Shown: positions 1 through 9,074, counted from the stretch's first letter. The stretch is DNA of 64,000 nucleotides from Leptospira biflexa (GCA_020721875.1 DYLX01000001.1:170766-234765), one strand, 5' to 3'. Notes: generated by a model not told the origin, from the letters alone. A program made the numbers and translations.

Positions 1-2
1 TT

Positions 3-1055
3 TTATTTGCCGACTCTAATTGTTTGCCACGCGGCGTTATACTTTTCGAGGTCGGCGCCTACATCCTTCTTAAGCTCGCAGTTCAAGAGATCTTCAGGCG
101 TATACCACGACTCACCCTTTTTGAGCGCGCGCGCAGGCACATTCACTGTCGAGGGGAACCCGAAGTAATCGCAAAATTCGGCATAGATATCGGGCCGCTG
201 GATATAATCGATGAACTTGAGCGCGAGATCCTTGTTCTTCGAACCTTTGAGTATGACCATCGAGTCGAGATAACTCGGCCCGCCCTCCTTCGGAATGAAG
301 AAATCGACTGTATTCCAGTTTGCCTTGTCGACTTCGGCAAAAATGGACTCGGCATAGCCCTGTGCAACCCACACTTCTCCAGCCGCGAAACTCTTCGCAA
401 AAGCTTCAGCGTCAAACTTGAGAAGGTTAGGCTTCCACACATTGTTGATGAGATCGCGCGCTTCGAGAATCTGCTTCTCATCGATGGTGTTGACCGAGTA
501 TCCAAGATATTTGAGCGCGTCGCCCATGACCTCACGCATATCGTCCAGCATGATCATGCGGTTCGCGAGATCCTTTCGTGCGAAGATCGACCATGATTTG
601 TCGTATGAGGCGACCTTCGTCTTGTTGACCGCCACCCCCGCCGCTCCTAAATAGTACGGAATCGAGTATTGATTTCCCGGATCGAAATCACACTGCTCGA
701 GAACGTGGGGATCGATGTTCGCGAAGTTTTTCAGTTTGGATTTATCGATTTTCTCCAGCATGTTCTCTTTGATCATGATCGAGACGTAGTCGCCCGATGG
801 GAAGGTGATATCGTAGTTTGCGCCGCCAGCCTTGAGTTTCGCGAACATTTCTTCATTGGAGGCAAAGGTGTCGTACACGACTTTAACACCGTATTCTTTC
901 TCGAACTTTTGGATCACTGAATCCGGCGTATAGTAAGTCCAGTTGAAAATATAGAGTGTTTTCGACTGCCCACCGCCGCATCCGCTGAGCACGAGCACGA
1001 GAGACACGAGGAGAAAGCCCGACACATCAAAAATCACCTTGCGCAATTTTTCCAT
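3..1055 (-). CDS. potD: Spermidine/putrescine-binding lipoprotein PotD
   Basis: Substrate-binding component of a polyamine ABC importer, anchored outside the inner membrane by lipid. The 350-residue protein begins with a basic n-region and a hydrophobic stretch ending in the lipobox LSGC, so Cys26 is the expected lipidated residue. The mature part opens with LYIFNWTYYTPDSVIQKFE, typical of the PotD/PotF solute-binding family, and has the usual family length. It is the last gene of potA-potB-potC-potD on the minus strand, following potC by 26 bases. The substrate (putrescine or spermidine) cannot be told from sequence alone. Confidence 0.93.
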   Translation of the reverse strand: MEKLRKVIFDVSGFLLVSLVLVLSGCGGGQSKTLYIFNWTYYTPDSVIQKFEKEYGVKVVYDTFASNEEMFAKLKAGGANYDITFPSGDYVSIMIKENMLEKIDKSKLKNFANIDPHVLEQCDFDPGNQYSIPYYLGAAGVAVNKTKVASYDKSWSIFARKDLANRMIMLDDMREVMGDALKYLGYSVNTIDEKQILEARDLINNVWKPNLLKFDAEAFAKSFAAGEVWVAQGYAESIFAEVDKANWNTVDFFIPKEGGPSYLDSMVILKGSKNKDLALKFIDYIQRPDIYAEFCDYFGFPSTVNVPARALKKGESWYTPEDLLNCELKKDVGADLEKYNAAWQTIRVGK

Positions 1056-1081
1056 TATATGCCTCCTTGAAATTCACACCC

Positions 1082-1960
1082 TCAATGAGCGGCAAAGACT
1101 TTAAGAAAATTTCTCATCGGATACACGAGAAGCACCGTTCCCGCGACCATCACTGCAGAGAGCGCATTGATGACCGGCGAAACGCCAAAGCGGATCATAG
1201 AGTAGATATAGAGCGGCAATGTTGTCCCACCAGGACCGGTTACGAAAAAGGTGATTACGAAATCTTCCAGGGAGAGGGTAACCGCGGTGAGAAACGCGCT
1301 CAGGATGCCGGGGAGCGCCATGGGTAGAATGATTCGGAACAGAATCTGTGCTTCGTTTGCCCCAAGGTCGCGCGCGGCCTCGACAATACTCGGATCGGAC
1401 TCCTCAAGCCGCGCTGAAACGAGCAGGTACACGAAGGGAAGATTGAAGGTCGTATGCGCAATCCACACCGTGATGAGTCCCAGGCGGAGCCCTACGCCCG
1501 CAAAGAAGATGAGCAGCGAGACGCCGACGACGATCTCGGGGAGTATCATCGGAATGAAGCTCATCGTGGAGACCAAATTTCTTAGTTTGAAGGAATAGCG
1601 CGCGGTACCCACCGCGGCCAGCGTCCCCAGCGCGGTCGCCATCAGGGCTGATCCAAAGGCAATCGTAATCGAGTTGGAAAAGGCGTGCCAGAGTTCAGGC
1701 GACTCCATCACAAGCTTCTGATACCAGACTATCGAGAATCCTTGCCAGGTCGTTTGCCGTCCTATGTTAAAAGAGTAGAAAAGAAGGACAAACAGCGGTA
1801 AAAAGAGGAAGGCGATCACCATCCAGTAGATCGCGTTTGAGAGCGATGATCGAACCGGCATAAACTTCTTTGCAGCGGCGCCACCCCGGCGAAGCACGCG
1901 CCTTGTTTTCCAGAGGAGTGCTATGCGCAGCGCGCGTGGTTTTTTATGGGGATATGCCAT
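1082..1960 (-). CDS. potC: Polyamine ABC transporter permease PotC
   Basis: Inner-membrane permease of the polyamine importer, 292 residues with about six hydrophobic segments. It carries the EAA loop that docks on the ATPase, visible as VEAARDLGANEAQILFRIILP around residues 193-213. The N-terminus is about 40 residues longer than usual and rich in Arg/Lys. The first ATG is nevertheless favoured because a GGAAAGAGG ribosome site lies just before it, inside the last codons of potB, which suggests translational coupling. An internal start at Met34 remains possible. Confidence 0.92.
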   Translation of the reverse strand: MAYPHKKPRALRIALLWKTRRVLRRGGAAAKKFMPVRSSLSNAIYWMVIAFLFLPLFVLLFYSFNIGRQTTWQGFSIVWYQKLVMESPELWHAFSNSITIAFGSALMATALGTLAAVGTARYSFKLRNLVSTMSFIPMILPEIVVGVSLLIFFAGVGLRLGLITVWIAHTTFNLPFVYLLVSARLEESDPSIVEAARDLGANEAQILFRIILPMALPGILSAFLTAVTLSLEDFVITFFVTGPGGTTLPLYIYSMIRFGVSPVINALSAVMVAGTVLLVYPMRNFLKVFAAH

Positions 1961-1963
1961 AAT

Positions 1964-2848
1964 CTACCTCTTTCCAACCTGGGAACGCTGAAGCAAAAGA
2001 GGATCATCGTCGAAAACCTGCATCTGCTCGCGGGGCTTCCGAAGGACGATGAAGAATACGAGCCCTGTGGTGAGTATGGTGACCGTCATCGAAATCGATG
2101 AGGCAAGCGGCCAATTCCGTGTCTTGGTGAGCTGATCGGCAATAATGTTGCCGAGCATGTACGAATCCTTACCTCCTACAAGGAGTGGGACCGCGTAGGC
2201 GCCGAAAATAGGCACAAACGTAAAAAGCCCCGCCGTTACAAGCCCACTCTTAATATTGGGGAGAAGCACGCGGATATAGGACTGTAATTTAGTCGCACCG
2301 AGATCGCGCGCAGCGTCGAGCAGTGTAAAATCGAACTTGTCGATCGTCGAAAAGAGCGGCAGGATCGCGTAGGGAAGATACATATAGACGAGCACAAGGA
2401 TGACGGCGGTTTGATTGTAGAGAAACTGGACCCCGTCCGAAGTGAAGTGGAGGGTCTTGAGAATATCGTTGAGAAAACCTTCGTTACCGAGAATGGCGAT
2501 CCACGCGTAGATCCTCACAAGGAAGTTCGTCCAGAAAGGAACGATCACCAGAAAGAGGCGTATCGCCTGATTCTTTGAGCGGGCGATGCTGTACCCGCAG
2601 GGGAGGGCGATGAGGAGCGTAAGGGCGGTCGCGATGACTGACATCTTCAGCGTTCGCCACGTGATGAGCAGGATATTCGGGTTGACCATCGCGGTATAAG
2701 CATCGAGGCTGAGTTGCGGTTCGACTCCGCCATAAAGCCCCTTTCTCAGAAATGAATATGCGATGATGATACAGAGCGGCGCGGCGAAAAACACGATGAG
2801 CCATAAAATCTGCGGCACTGTATAGAGTAGACCAATCTGCCTTTTCAT
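1964..2848 (-). CDS. potB: Polyamine ABC transporter permease PotB
   Basis: The partner permease to PotC, 294 residues and strongly hydrophobic, with the EAA-loop motif LDAARDLGATKLQSYIRVLLP in the C-terminal half. Together PotB and PotC form the membrane channel energised by PotA. The ATG overlaps the potA stop as ATGA (2845-2848), so translation is probably coupled. The length and membrane pattern match the family. Confidence 0.92.
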   Translation of the reverse strand: MKRQIGLLYTVPQILWLIVFFAAPLCIIIAYSFLRKGLYGGVEPQLSLDAYTAMVNPNILLITWRTLKMSVIATALTLLIALPCGYSIARSKNQAIRLFLVIVPFWTNFLVRIYAWIAILGNEGFLNDILKTLHFTSDGVQFLYNQTAVILVLVYMYLPYAILPLFSTIDKFDFTLLDAARDLGATKLQSYIRVLLPNIKSGLVTAGLFTFVPIFGAYAVPLLVGGKDSYMLGNIIADQLTKTRNWPLASSISMTVTILTTGLVFFIVLRKPREQMQVFDDDPLLLQRSQVGKR

Positions 2849-3954
2849 TGTCCGTGCATCTCCACAATCACCATGTCAGCTGCGCTGAAGGAGAGATAGA
2901 CATCATCTTTCCACTCGATATCAGGCACGCCCTCGGACCAGTTTGCGTGCTGCCGGTACACAGTGGCTAACATTCCCGAGTCAAGCTGCACCACATATTT
3001 CGTCTGAAAGCCCGAGTAGATCGGTTCGGCGACAAAGCCGTGCAGCACATTGATGCGCCCCCCATTCGTGTCGGGCTTGTCGGTGGAAATCCGGATTTTT
3101 TCGGGTCGAATCGTGGCGAGCACCGTTTCGCCAACTCTCGCACTGGTCTCGTCCTCGACATGCATTAGGCCGAGGCCCTCGACCTCTCCCGCAATCTTCG
3201 TACTTTCGATCGTGGAAATTTTCAGATTGAAGACATTCGTTTCTCCGATAAATCGCGCAACGAATTCGGTCGCGGGATTCTCGTAGATCTCTTTCGGAGT
3301 TCCAATCTGCAACACTTCGCCCATATTCATGACCGCAATCCGGTCTGAAACCGAGAGCGCCTCCTGCTGATCGTGTGTCACATAGATAAAAGTAATGCCG
3401 ACCTTGTCGTGAATGGCATCGAGCTCCATGAGCATGTGCTGTCTGAGTTTCGCGTCGAGGGCGGATAGAGGTTCGTCCAGAAGAAGGATTGAGGGCTCAT
3501 TGATGAGGGCGCGCGCGATTGCCACGCGCTGGCGTTGGCCGCCAGAGAGCTGCGATGGTTTCTTGTTGGCATGCGACTCCAGCTGCACGAGCGAGAGGTA
3601 GTGCATCACTTTCTCGCGCACAAGCTGCTGCGGGACCTTGCGTATGCGGAGCGGAAAAGCGACATTTTCAAAAACGCTAAGGTGGGGAAAGAGCGCGTAA
3701 CTCTGGAACACTGTGTTGCAGTGGCGCTTATCGGGAGGAAGTCCGATTACATTCTTTCCCTCGATGCTGATCGATCCGCTGTCCGGCTCCTCAAATCCGC
3801 CTATCAATCTGAGCACCGTGGTTTTTCCGCAGCCGGATGGGCCGAGCAGAGAGAAGAATTCTCCCTTCGAGATCGAAAGGCTCACATTTTTCAGCGCTTG
3901 AAACGTGCCAAAAAATTTGGACACACCCACGATGTCGACATCAGCGCCTTTCAT
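2845..3954 (-). CDS. potA: Polyamine ABC transporter ATPase PotA
   Basis: Cytoplasmic ATPase that drives polyamine uptake. From the chosen start it has 369 residues: Walker A GPSGCGKT at 38-45, signature LSGGQRQR at 136-143, Walker B ILLLDEP at 156-162, the H-loop in VTHDQQEA, and a C-terminal TOBE-type regulatory domain. The open frame begins six codons earlier with a TTG at 3972. However, a clear AAGGAG (minus strand, 3963-3968) sits 8 bases before the ATG at 3954, so that ATG is taken as the start. It is first in the operon, with a promoter just upstream. Confidence 0.93.
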   Translation of the reverse strand: MKGADVDIVGVSKFFGTFQALKNVSLSISKGEFFSLLGPSGCGKTTVLRLIGGFEEPDSGSISIEGKNVIGLPPDKRHCNTVFQSYALFPHLSVFENVAFPLRIRKVPQQLVREKVMHYLSLVQLESHANKKPSQLSGGQRQRVAIARALINEPSILLLDEPLSALDAKLRQHMLMELDAIHDKVGITFIYVTHDQQEALSVSDRIAVMNMGEVLQIGTPKEIYENPATEFVARFIGETNVFNLKISTIESTKIAGEVEGLGLMHVEDETSARVGETVLATIRPEKIRISTDKPDTNGGRINVLHGFVAEPIYSGFQTKYVVQLDSGMLATVYRQHANWSEGVPDIEWKDDVYLSFSAADMVIVEMHGQ

Positions 3955-3990
3955 CCCGCAGGCTCCTTGCAAAATTATAATTCAACGCAA

Positions 3991-4019
3991 GGTATAGTAT
4001 GCTCGTTCACATTGGTCAA
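3991..4019 (-). promoter_or_regulatory. Sigma-70 type promoter of potABCD
   Basis: On the minus strand TTGACC (4014-4019) is followed after 17 bases by TATACC (3991-3996), placing the start of transcription a few tens of bases before the potA ribosome site. A perfect TATAAT also occurs nearer to the gene, but it has no -35 partner and would leave almost no leader. Confidence 0.55.
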
Positions 4020-4076
4020 GAGATTTCCTGCATAATTATTTACGAGCTGAACTGCCCTGGCGGGACACTGATCATT

Positions 4077-5729
4077 TCACCTCGCGAGGGCCGAGCTCAC
4101 GAAAGGATCGAGGACAGCCAAAATATTGTTTGCCTTCGCTTCCAGCGATGTGCAGGCCGCCTCCATTCGAAGCACAAATGCCTCGTCTGAAAGACTCTTT
4201 ATGTTGACACGTACATTCATGAGCGCGCTCTTGAGTCCTGCGTGTGCCATGAGACAGCCTGTTGCGGAGTCCGTCGCTGAGCTCTCAATGCCGTGGCGCG
4301 CCGCATCAAGGCAGAGCTCCATCGCATCGAGACAGAGCTCGGCAGTCTTGAGCGGTACTTCTGCGGCATGCTTTTCGGCTGCTTCAATCGCAGCAAAGCG
4401 TGCACGCCGTTCGGCTTCACTCGTCTTAGGCATCCGCATCGCGCCCATCACCTCGTTGAAGGCGGCGGTATCTTCATCCACAAGCAAGAGCAGCTCACGC
4501 TGATCGGCCTGGGCGCGGGTACTGAGTTCTGAGAGCACTTCGGAAAACTCCTCGCGCCCTCGCTTTCCCACGCTCAGATTCGCGTCCATTGCCGCGAGCG
4601 AGGCGCCTAGTGCACCCGCAAGGGCGGCAACCGAACCACCACCAGGAGCGGGCGAATCCGAGGACACCGTGCCCACAAACGCGCGCAAGTCCATCGACAC
4701 AAGTTGACCTCTCGGCCTTAGCGTCCACTCGATTACCTTCTTAGCAGGATCGAATGGTTGTACCGACCGCAGCCCAAGTGTCTGAATCGCGAGTTCGACG
4801 AGCTCCTCGTCCGGAAGTCCCGGGCTCTTGCCCATTTTCATTCTAAAGTACTGCCCTGCGCCTCGAATCGCCTCAAGAGGAATGAGCCCAATAAGCTCTG
4901 ATCCCGTGACATAGAGGCCCCGAGCCTCAGCCTCTTCTTTAACCGCCTCGAAGACACTGTGGAGCGCGGTCGCGCGGAAATCGAGGAGATTGATGGAAAC
5001 CTGTGCACATTGGTACTCTTCGATGTACCAGCCTATTGCACGTACCGCCCTCAGCCGTCCTGGTACCTTTACTGGATTGCCATCGACATCCTTAACCGTT
5101 CGTCCCGCCTCTCGCACACTGAGAGCGATGTCGTTCGCGAGTTTTTTGTCCTTCGTGTTGAGATTGATATTGTACGCAATCAAAAATTCACGCGCGCCAG
5201 TGACAGTCGCACCCCAACGAGGATCGAAGATCGTGGGCCCAAAATCTGGAGCCCAATTCGGATCTTTGAGCTTTTGCGCAAGCCCCTCATACTCTCCTGC
5301 GCGGATATCGGCGAGACTTTGCCGTTCCGGTCGAGATGCCGATCGCTCGTAAAGGTACACCGGCACACCAAACTCATCGGCAAGCATTCTGCCAAAAGTT
5401 CTCGCGAGATCGGCACACTCCTCCATGGAGATCCCTGAAACCGGTACGAAGGGACAGACATCGAGCGCGCCGATTCTAGGGTGCGCGCCACGGTGATTCC
5501 GCATGTCGATAAGGGCTCGTGCCTCGCGCGCCGCTGCCAACGCAGCCTCAAGAACCATCTCAGGCGATCCCACGAAGGTGTAGACTGTTCTATTTGTGTC
5601 AAAACCAGGATCAACATCAAGCAACGCCACATCCTGCACCGAGCGAATCGCGCGTGCGATCGCGTCGATTACCGCGCGATCTTTACCCTCGGAAAAATTA
5701 GGCACGCACTCAATGATGGGTTTCGACAT
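4077..5729 (-). CDS. Fused glutamate formimidoyltransferase / formimidotetrahydrofolate cyclodeaminase
   Basis: A 550-residue fusion joining two steps of histidine-degradation one-carbon metabolism: transfer of the formimino group from formiminoglutamate to tetrahydrofolate, then cyclisation to methenyl-THF with release of ammonia. Residues 1 to about 300 are the formiminotransferase, with MRNHRGAHPRIGALDVCPF holding the likely catalytic His (His79 or His83, by analogy to His82 of the mammalian enzyme). From about residue 345 the helical cyclodeaminase begins, with the glycine-rich stretch DSPAPGGGSVAALAGALGAS. The ATG follows a TGGAGG site. No other histidine-utilisation gene is in the window, so folate interconversion alone is possible. 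Confidence 0.92.
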   Translation of the reverse strand: MSKPIIECVPNFSEGKDRAVIDAIARAIRSVQDVALLDVDPGFDTNRTVYTFVGSPEMVLEAALAAAREARALIDMRNHRGAHPRIGALDVCPFVPVSGISMEECADLARTFGRMLADEFGVPVYLYERSASRPERQSLADIRAGEYEGLAQKLKDPNWAPDFGPTIFDPRWGATVTGAREFLIAYNINLNTKDKKLANDIALSVREAGRTVKDVDGNPVKVPGRLRAVRAIGWYIEEYQCAQVSINLLDFRATALHSVFEAVKEEAEARGLYVTGSELIGLIPLEAIRGAGQYFRMKMGKSPGLPDEELVELAIQTLGLRSVQPFDPAKKVIEWTLRPRGQLVSMDLRAFVGTVSSDSPAPGGGSVAALAGALGASLAAMDANLSVGKRGREEFSEVLSELSTRAQADQRELLLLVDEDTAAFNEVMGAMRMPKTSEAERRARFAAIEAAEKHAAEVPLKTAELCLDAMELCLDAARHGIESSATDSATGCLMAHAGLKSALMNVRVNIKSLSDEAFVLRMEAACTSLEAKANNILAVLDPFVSSALAR

Positions 5730-5750
5730 AAGGCCTCCAGATCGATGTAA

Positions 5751-6443
5751 CTATATACGAGCTTTGAACGGGAATCCACGCTTTTTCGCGGCTTCTAGAG
5801 CATGGGCGTACGAATTTGGATCGTTGATATTCTGAAAAACCAGTTCGGCATCGCAGAGTGCGGTGACCTCCGACGAGGGGAGCACGGCGAATCGTCGGGT
5901 TTGAATAAAATTCCAGAGAGAAAGGCTGGACTGAGATTCGAGATACACCGCGAGCGCATCCACGAGATCTCTGCGGTAGAATGCTGAAAATGGCTCATGC
6001 ACACCGTTGAATTCGCTGAGCACGACTTCATGATTTCCAAAGGTCGCGACCTCGAAGAGGCGTCGAATGAGAAGCGGCGATACAAAGGGCATATCCACGG
6101 CGCAGAGTAGAATCCAGGGCTGCGAGGCGTGACGCATTGCGAGGTAAAGGCCCTCGAGCGGACCTCTTCCTTTCACTATGTCTTCATGTTGCCCATCCGC
6201 GAACGCATCGTACATAGGGTGAGGGCGCCCGACGATGAGGAGTTCCTCCGCCTCTTCACGCAATGTGAACGCGAGAAGCATTCCTATTGTCGTATTCCCG
6301 AAGCGGAGCGACTGCTTATCAGCCCCACCATAGCGCATCGCCTTGCCACCATTGAGAATCGCTGCGGTGAAGTGGTGCCGTTCTCCGCTCCCTTGATCCG
6401 TTTCATTTCCCGAACATGGTTTTTTCACAGCATCCATCCTCAA
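5751..6443 (-). CDS. mobA: MobA-like molybdenum cofactor guanylyltransferase
   Basis: A nucleotidyltransferase that would attach GMP to molybdopterin. In its 230 residues the family signature LNGGKAMRYGGADK falls at 30-43, GRGPLEGL at about 92-99, and the metal-binding VDMPF at 116-120, followed near the end by NINDPNSY as in MobA. The first 25 residues are extra and poorly ordered, so an internal start is possible. It lies 21 bases before ftcD in the same direction and is divergent from the next gene. No molybdopterin biosynthesis gene is nearby, so a related sugar or CTP-type transferase role cannot be excluded. Confidence 0.78.
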   Translation of the reverse strand: MRMDAVKKPCSGNETDQGSGERHHFTAAILNGGKAMRYGGADKQSLRFGNTTIGMLLAFTLREEAEELLIVGRPHPMYDAFADGQHEDIVKGRGPLEGLYLAMRHASQPWILLCAVDMPFVSPLLIRRLFEVATFGNHEVVLSEFNGVHEPFSAFYRRDLVDALAVYLESQSSLSLWNFIQTRRFAVLPSSEVTALCDAELVFQNINDPNSYAHALEAAKKRGFPFKARI

Positions 6444-6468
6444 CGCCGCATCTAAAGAGAGAAATGCC

Positions 6469-6497
6469 TTGTTCCAAGCTCGCGTCTGCCATACAGT
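6469..6497 (+). promoter_or_regulatory. Candidate promoter with the ATG 6 bases after the -10 box
   Basis: TTGTTC (6469-6474), 17 bases, TACAGT (6492-6497), then only six bases to the ATG at 6504. No Shine-Dalgarno is visible, so the transcript would start at or next to the AUG. Confidence 0.35.
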
Positions 6498-6503
6498 ACC
6501 ATC

Positions 6504-7400
6504 ATGCTATCGTTCGCGGAATTTACCGAAATTCTCGAGTGGTCCGATTGGGATAACCCACCAGAGCAGATGCGCATTGAAATTCCATTTCACGCTCTCA
6601 TTGAAGCCGTGCAAGAACTTCTCAACGACCTGACCTTGGCGCCATGGCCGCTCGTCGCAGGCGATACAAACGCCTTAGGTGCGCTTTACGACAAAGCCAC
6701 GAGGCTCTATGTATCAGTTCCTGCCATTGTCAATGTCATGCTCAACTACAAAATATGTGTCGAGCACGGACTCCCGCTCCATCCAACGGTGTATTATGAA
6801 CTCAAAGAGGCGCGCAAGTATCGCATAAATCACTCGCTTGGGGAAATCCAACGCGCAAGCGAACTCTATTGGAAGTCGATCGACGTGGCGCGCGCATGTT
6901 ACCGGCTCGAGTCTGGCGCACGAACCGCGCTCACCGAGTACACTCAGCACCTTCCGCCTTCGGTACTGGAATTTATCTACACGAGCATACAGGATCACTA
7001 TACCTGGCTCGGTTCGCGGCCATCTCTTCTCCGGGATCTCGCGAAAAAAGTGAAGGCTGCCTACGATCCGGGGATCTTGGTGGCGGCGGCGCATGGGTCA
7101 ATCATGCCCGCCCTCATTCTCTCCGAACTTCTCGATATTCCCCTGTACTTCATCAGATTCTCAATGTTCAAACGCAACGATGTGGAGCCCATTCTGAGCC
7201 TCTCAGACCAGGCGTGGCTCTTCGACTACCGCAATAAAAACGCCCTGCTCTATGATGAAGATGTCGCTGGTGGTCGGACTCTCGAACTCTTCCTCTCGAG
7301 AATGACACCGCTCTTTGGAGAGGTTCGAACCGCCTGTTCCATTCGACATGCAGGTGCCTCGATTCATCCGGACTTCGTGGGAAAAACCTGGTGGGGCTGA
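6504..7400 (+). CDS. Uncharacterised protein with phosphoribosyltransferase-fold C-terminus
   Basis: A 298-residue protein of unknown function. The C-terminal half looks like a type I phosphoribosyltransferase: GILVAAAHGSIMPALILSEL (about 190-210) matches the first core strand and loop, and NALLYDEDVAGGRTLELF (about 244-261) matches the PRPP loop, in which two acidic residues precede a glycine/threonine turn. The N-terminal 170 residues are helical and match nothing I recognise. There is no transmembrane segment. It is transcribed alone, divergent from mobA. No ribosome site precedes the ATG. Confidence 0.7.
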   Translation: MLSFAEFTEILEWSDWDNPPEQMRIEIPFHALIEAVQELLNDLTLAPWPLVAGDTNALGALYDKATRLYVSVPAIVNVMLNYKICVEHGLPLHPTVYYELKEARKYRINHSLGEIQRASELYWKSIDVARACYRLESGARTALTEYTQHLPPSVLEFIYTSIQDHYTWLGSRPSLLRDLAKKVKAAYDPGILVAAAHGSIMPALILSELLDIPLYFIRFSMFKRNDVEPILSLSDQAWLFDYRNKNALLYDEDVAGGRTLELFLSRMTPLFGEVRTACSIRHAGASIHPDFVGKTWWG

Positions 7401-7550
7401 CCATCACTCTGAACGGCCTAACAAGCAAAGCACCTCATTTTGGCTCATCGATATCTTATTTCGATCAGAACCGCTTGCTGTCCCAACTCTCTTTTAGTGC
7501 TATCTCTCTCTTCTGGCCATGAGTACGATTTCATAAAAATAACTTTTAAG

Positions 7551-7682
7551 TTGCATATTTTCTACTTCGATGATATATTTTTATATAGAAGCGTTATTCA
7601 TTAAAAGAAAGAGCATTCGTGTTTCCATGATCATCGGCGCTGAGGTTTACCTCCTTTTCCTCGGCGCCTTTCTTATTTTTTT
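7551..7682 (+). ncRNA. Candidate small RNA (promoter plus terminator)
   Basis: TTGCAT (7551-7556), a 17-base spacer and TATATT (7574-7579) form a good promoter. A 10-base-pair hairpin with a T tract lies about 50-100 bases downstream (7636-7682). A transcript of roughly 95 nt (about 7586-7682) would result. A 30-codon frame from ATG 7627 overlaps the hairpin, but its ribosome site is weak, so a leader peptide is less likely than a small RNA or an attenuated rex leader. Predicted only from the two signals. Confidence 0.35.
7636..7682 (+). terminator. Intrinsic terminator upstream of rex
   Basis: GGCGCTGAGG (7636-7645) pairs with CCTCGGCGCC (7659-7668) through ten pairs, one of them G-U, followed by TTTCTTATTTTTTT. 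The signal is about 145 bases before rex, so it belongs to the upstream transcript, not to the end of the 6504-7400 gene alone. Confidence 0.75.
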
Positions 7683-7825
7683 ACATTTACGACTCTTTCA
7701 AAATGCCTCAGAGTTTTGAAAAAGATCTATTCTTTTAAAATGTACTTTTTACGCTTGACTTTTATCGATATCTCTGCATACGCTATATATGTAATTCTTC
7801 ATATAAAGCGTCGCAAGGAGGATCT

Positions 7826-8473
7826 ATGTCAACTAAAACGAAATTGAGTTACACACCATCCATTCGAAGACTTCCTTCATATCTTCATATCATACGAGCA
7901 TTTCAGAGAACATCTGATCCCTATATTTCCGGCACGTGGATTGCCAATGAACTCAACCTCGAACCGATTCAAGTCAGGAAGGACCTCGCCATCACCGGCA
8001 TCGTGGGCAAACCCAAGAAGGGTTACCCCGTCGAGCAGCTCATAAGTGCCATTGAGCACTATCTTGCCTGGGATGTGGAACAAAAAGCGATTATCGTGGG
8101 CGCAGGCAATTTGGGATCGGCACTCACAGGCTACCAAGAGTTCAGAAATCACGGGCTCCACATCGTCGCGGCGTTCGACAGCGATCCATCCAAAACAGGA
8201 AAGACGATTCATCAAGTTCAGATATTTCATATGGAGAATCTAAAAGAGATCGTCGAGAAGATGAACATCACACTGGCGATACTCACCGTGCCCTCTCCGT
8301 ACGCCCAGTCGAGCTGTGATGCGATTGTGGCAGCCGGCATTCGTGCGATCTGGAATTTCACCAATGTCAAACTCAAGGTACCCGAAGAGGTGCTCGTGCA
8401 GCGAGAGGACCTCTCCTCAGGATACGCGATTCTCTCGGTAATGATGCGCACCCAGGCCAACAACCTCTCCTGA
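7826..8473 (+). CDS. rex: Redox-sensing transcriptional repressor Rex
   Basis: A cytoplasmic repressor that senses the NADH/NAD+ ratio. Of its 215 residues, the first 80 form a winged helix with RRLPSYLHIIRAFQ and VRKDLAITGIVGKPKKGYPV, as in known Rex proteins. The second half is a Rossmann domain with the dinucleotide loop IIVGAGNLGSAL at about 90-101, and it ends in the domain-swapped helix. A strong AAGGAGG precedes the ATG. Its target operators cannot be named from this window. Confidence 0.93.
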   Translation: MSTKTKLSYTPSIRRLPSYLHIIRAFQRTSDPYISGTWIANELNLEPIQVRKDLAITGIVGKPKKGYPVEQLISAIEHYLAWDVEQKAIIVGAGNLGSALTGYQEFRNHGLHIVAAFDSDPSKTGKTIHQVQIFHMENLKEIVEKMNITLAILTVPSPYAQSSCDAIVAAGIRAIWNFTNVKLKVPEEVLVQREDLSSGYAILSVMMRTQANNLS

Positions 8474-8504
8474 CCCGCGCCTACCGCGCCACACGCGCCT
8501 CAAT

Positions 8505-9074
8505 ATGCGTCTCCTACTTATCGTAGGCTCAAGAGGTTCCGGCAAAACGAGTCTCTGCAAAAAAATTAGCCGTGCGGCGAAGGCGCGGCACTTTTCCTGC
8601 TACGGATGCCTTGAACTCTCCGCGAGAGGCATGGATGCCCGCCCATATCGCGTCGAGCTCGTGGATATCGCGAGCGGAGACAAGTTCCTCTGCGCGCAGC
8701 GTCCCCGTGAGAGTTCCCAGCCCTTCGAGTTCATTCACGAATCCTTCGCGAAAATCCGTGAGCGCTGTGTCGCCGCGCTGGAGCTCAACTCTGATGCGAC
8801 CGCCTCTCACCGCATTTGCATCATCGACGAGATTGGACCGCTCGAATTGCATGAACAACGGGGACACGCCGAGCTCCTCGAACTCATGCTGAGAGAAAAG
8901 ACACTCGACGTATTGGTGCTGACCGTTCGCCCAAGCCTCGTAAACACCCTGGAGATGCTCATTTTCACACATGGGATTTCTACCAAGGAGTATAGAAAAT
9001 TATCAATCGACAACGAGATCGCTACTCAATCGTATAACACTATAATTTCAATCCTCGATACCAATTCTCCATGA
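8505..9074 (+). CDS. THEP1-type nucleoside-triphosphatase
   Basis: A 189-residue P-loop NTPase of the THEP1 family, whose members hydrolyse a broad range of NTPs in vitro. Walker A is GSRGSGKTS at 8-16, and the Walker B block is IDEIGPLELHEQRG near residues 107-120, a hallmark of the family. It follows rex by 31 bases without an obvious ribosome site, so the two are probably cotranscribed. The physiological role of the family is unsettled. Confidence 0.8.
   Translation: MRLLLIVGSRGSGKTSLCKKISRAAKARHFSCYGCLELSARGMDARPYRVELVDIASGDKFLCAQRPRESSQPFEFIHESFAKIRERCVAALELNSDATASHRICIIDEIGPLELHEQRGHAELLELMLREKTLDVLVLTVRPSLVNTLEMLIFTHGISTKEYRKLSIDNEIATQSYNTIISILDTNSP

Larger units (their letters stand above)
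7401..7825 (+). other. AT-rich intergenic region before rex
   Basis: A 425-base gap, distinctly richer in A+T than the flanking genes. It holds a promoter-like sequence (7551-7579), a strong terminator (7636-7682), and the rex leader with a good AAGGAGG site at 7816-7822. The stretch 7401-7540 shows nothing recognisable. I looked for a Rex operator dyad (TTGTGA spaced to TCACAA) and did not find one. Confidence 0.6.

Noticed and set aside
7627..7719. A 30-codon hydrophobic peptide frame before rex
   Set aside because: It overlaps the terminator stem and its T tract, which explains the Phe/Leu-rich translation. The ribosome site is weak.
7690..7825. Rex self-operator in front of rex
   Set aside because: I searched for a TTGTGA/TCACAA type dyad and found only loosely related AT-rich sequence.
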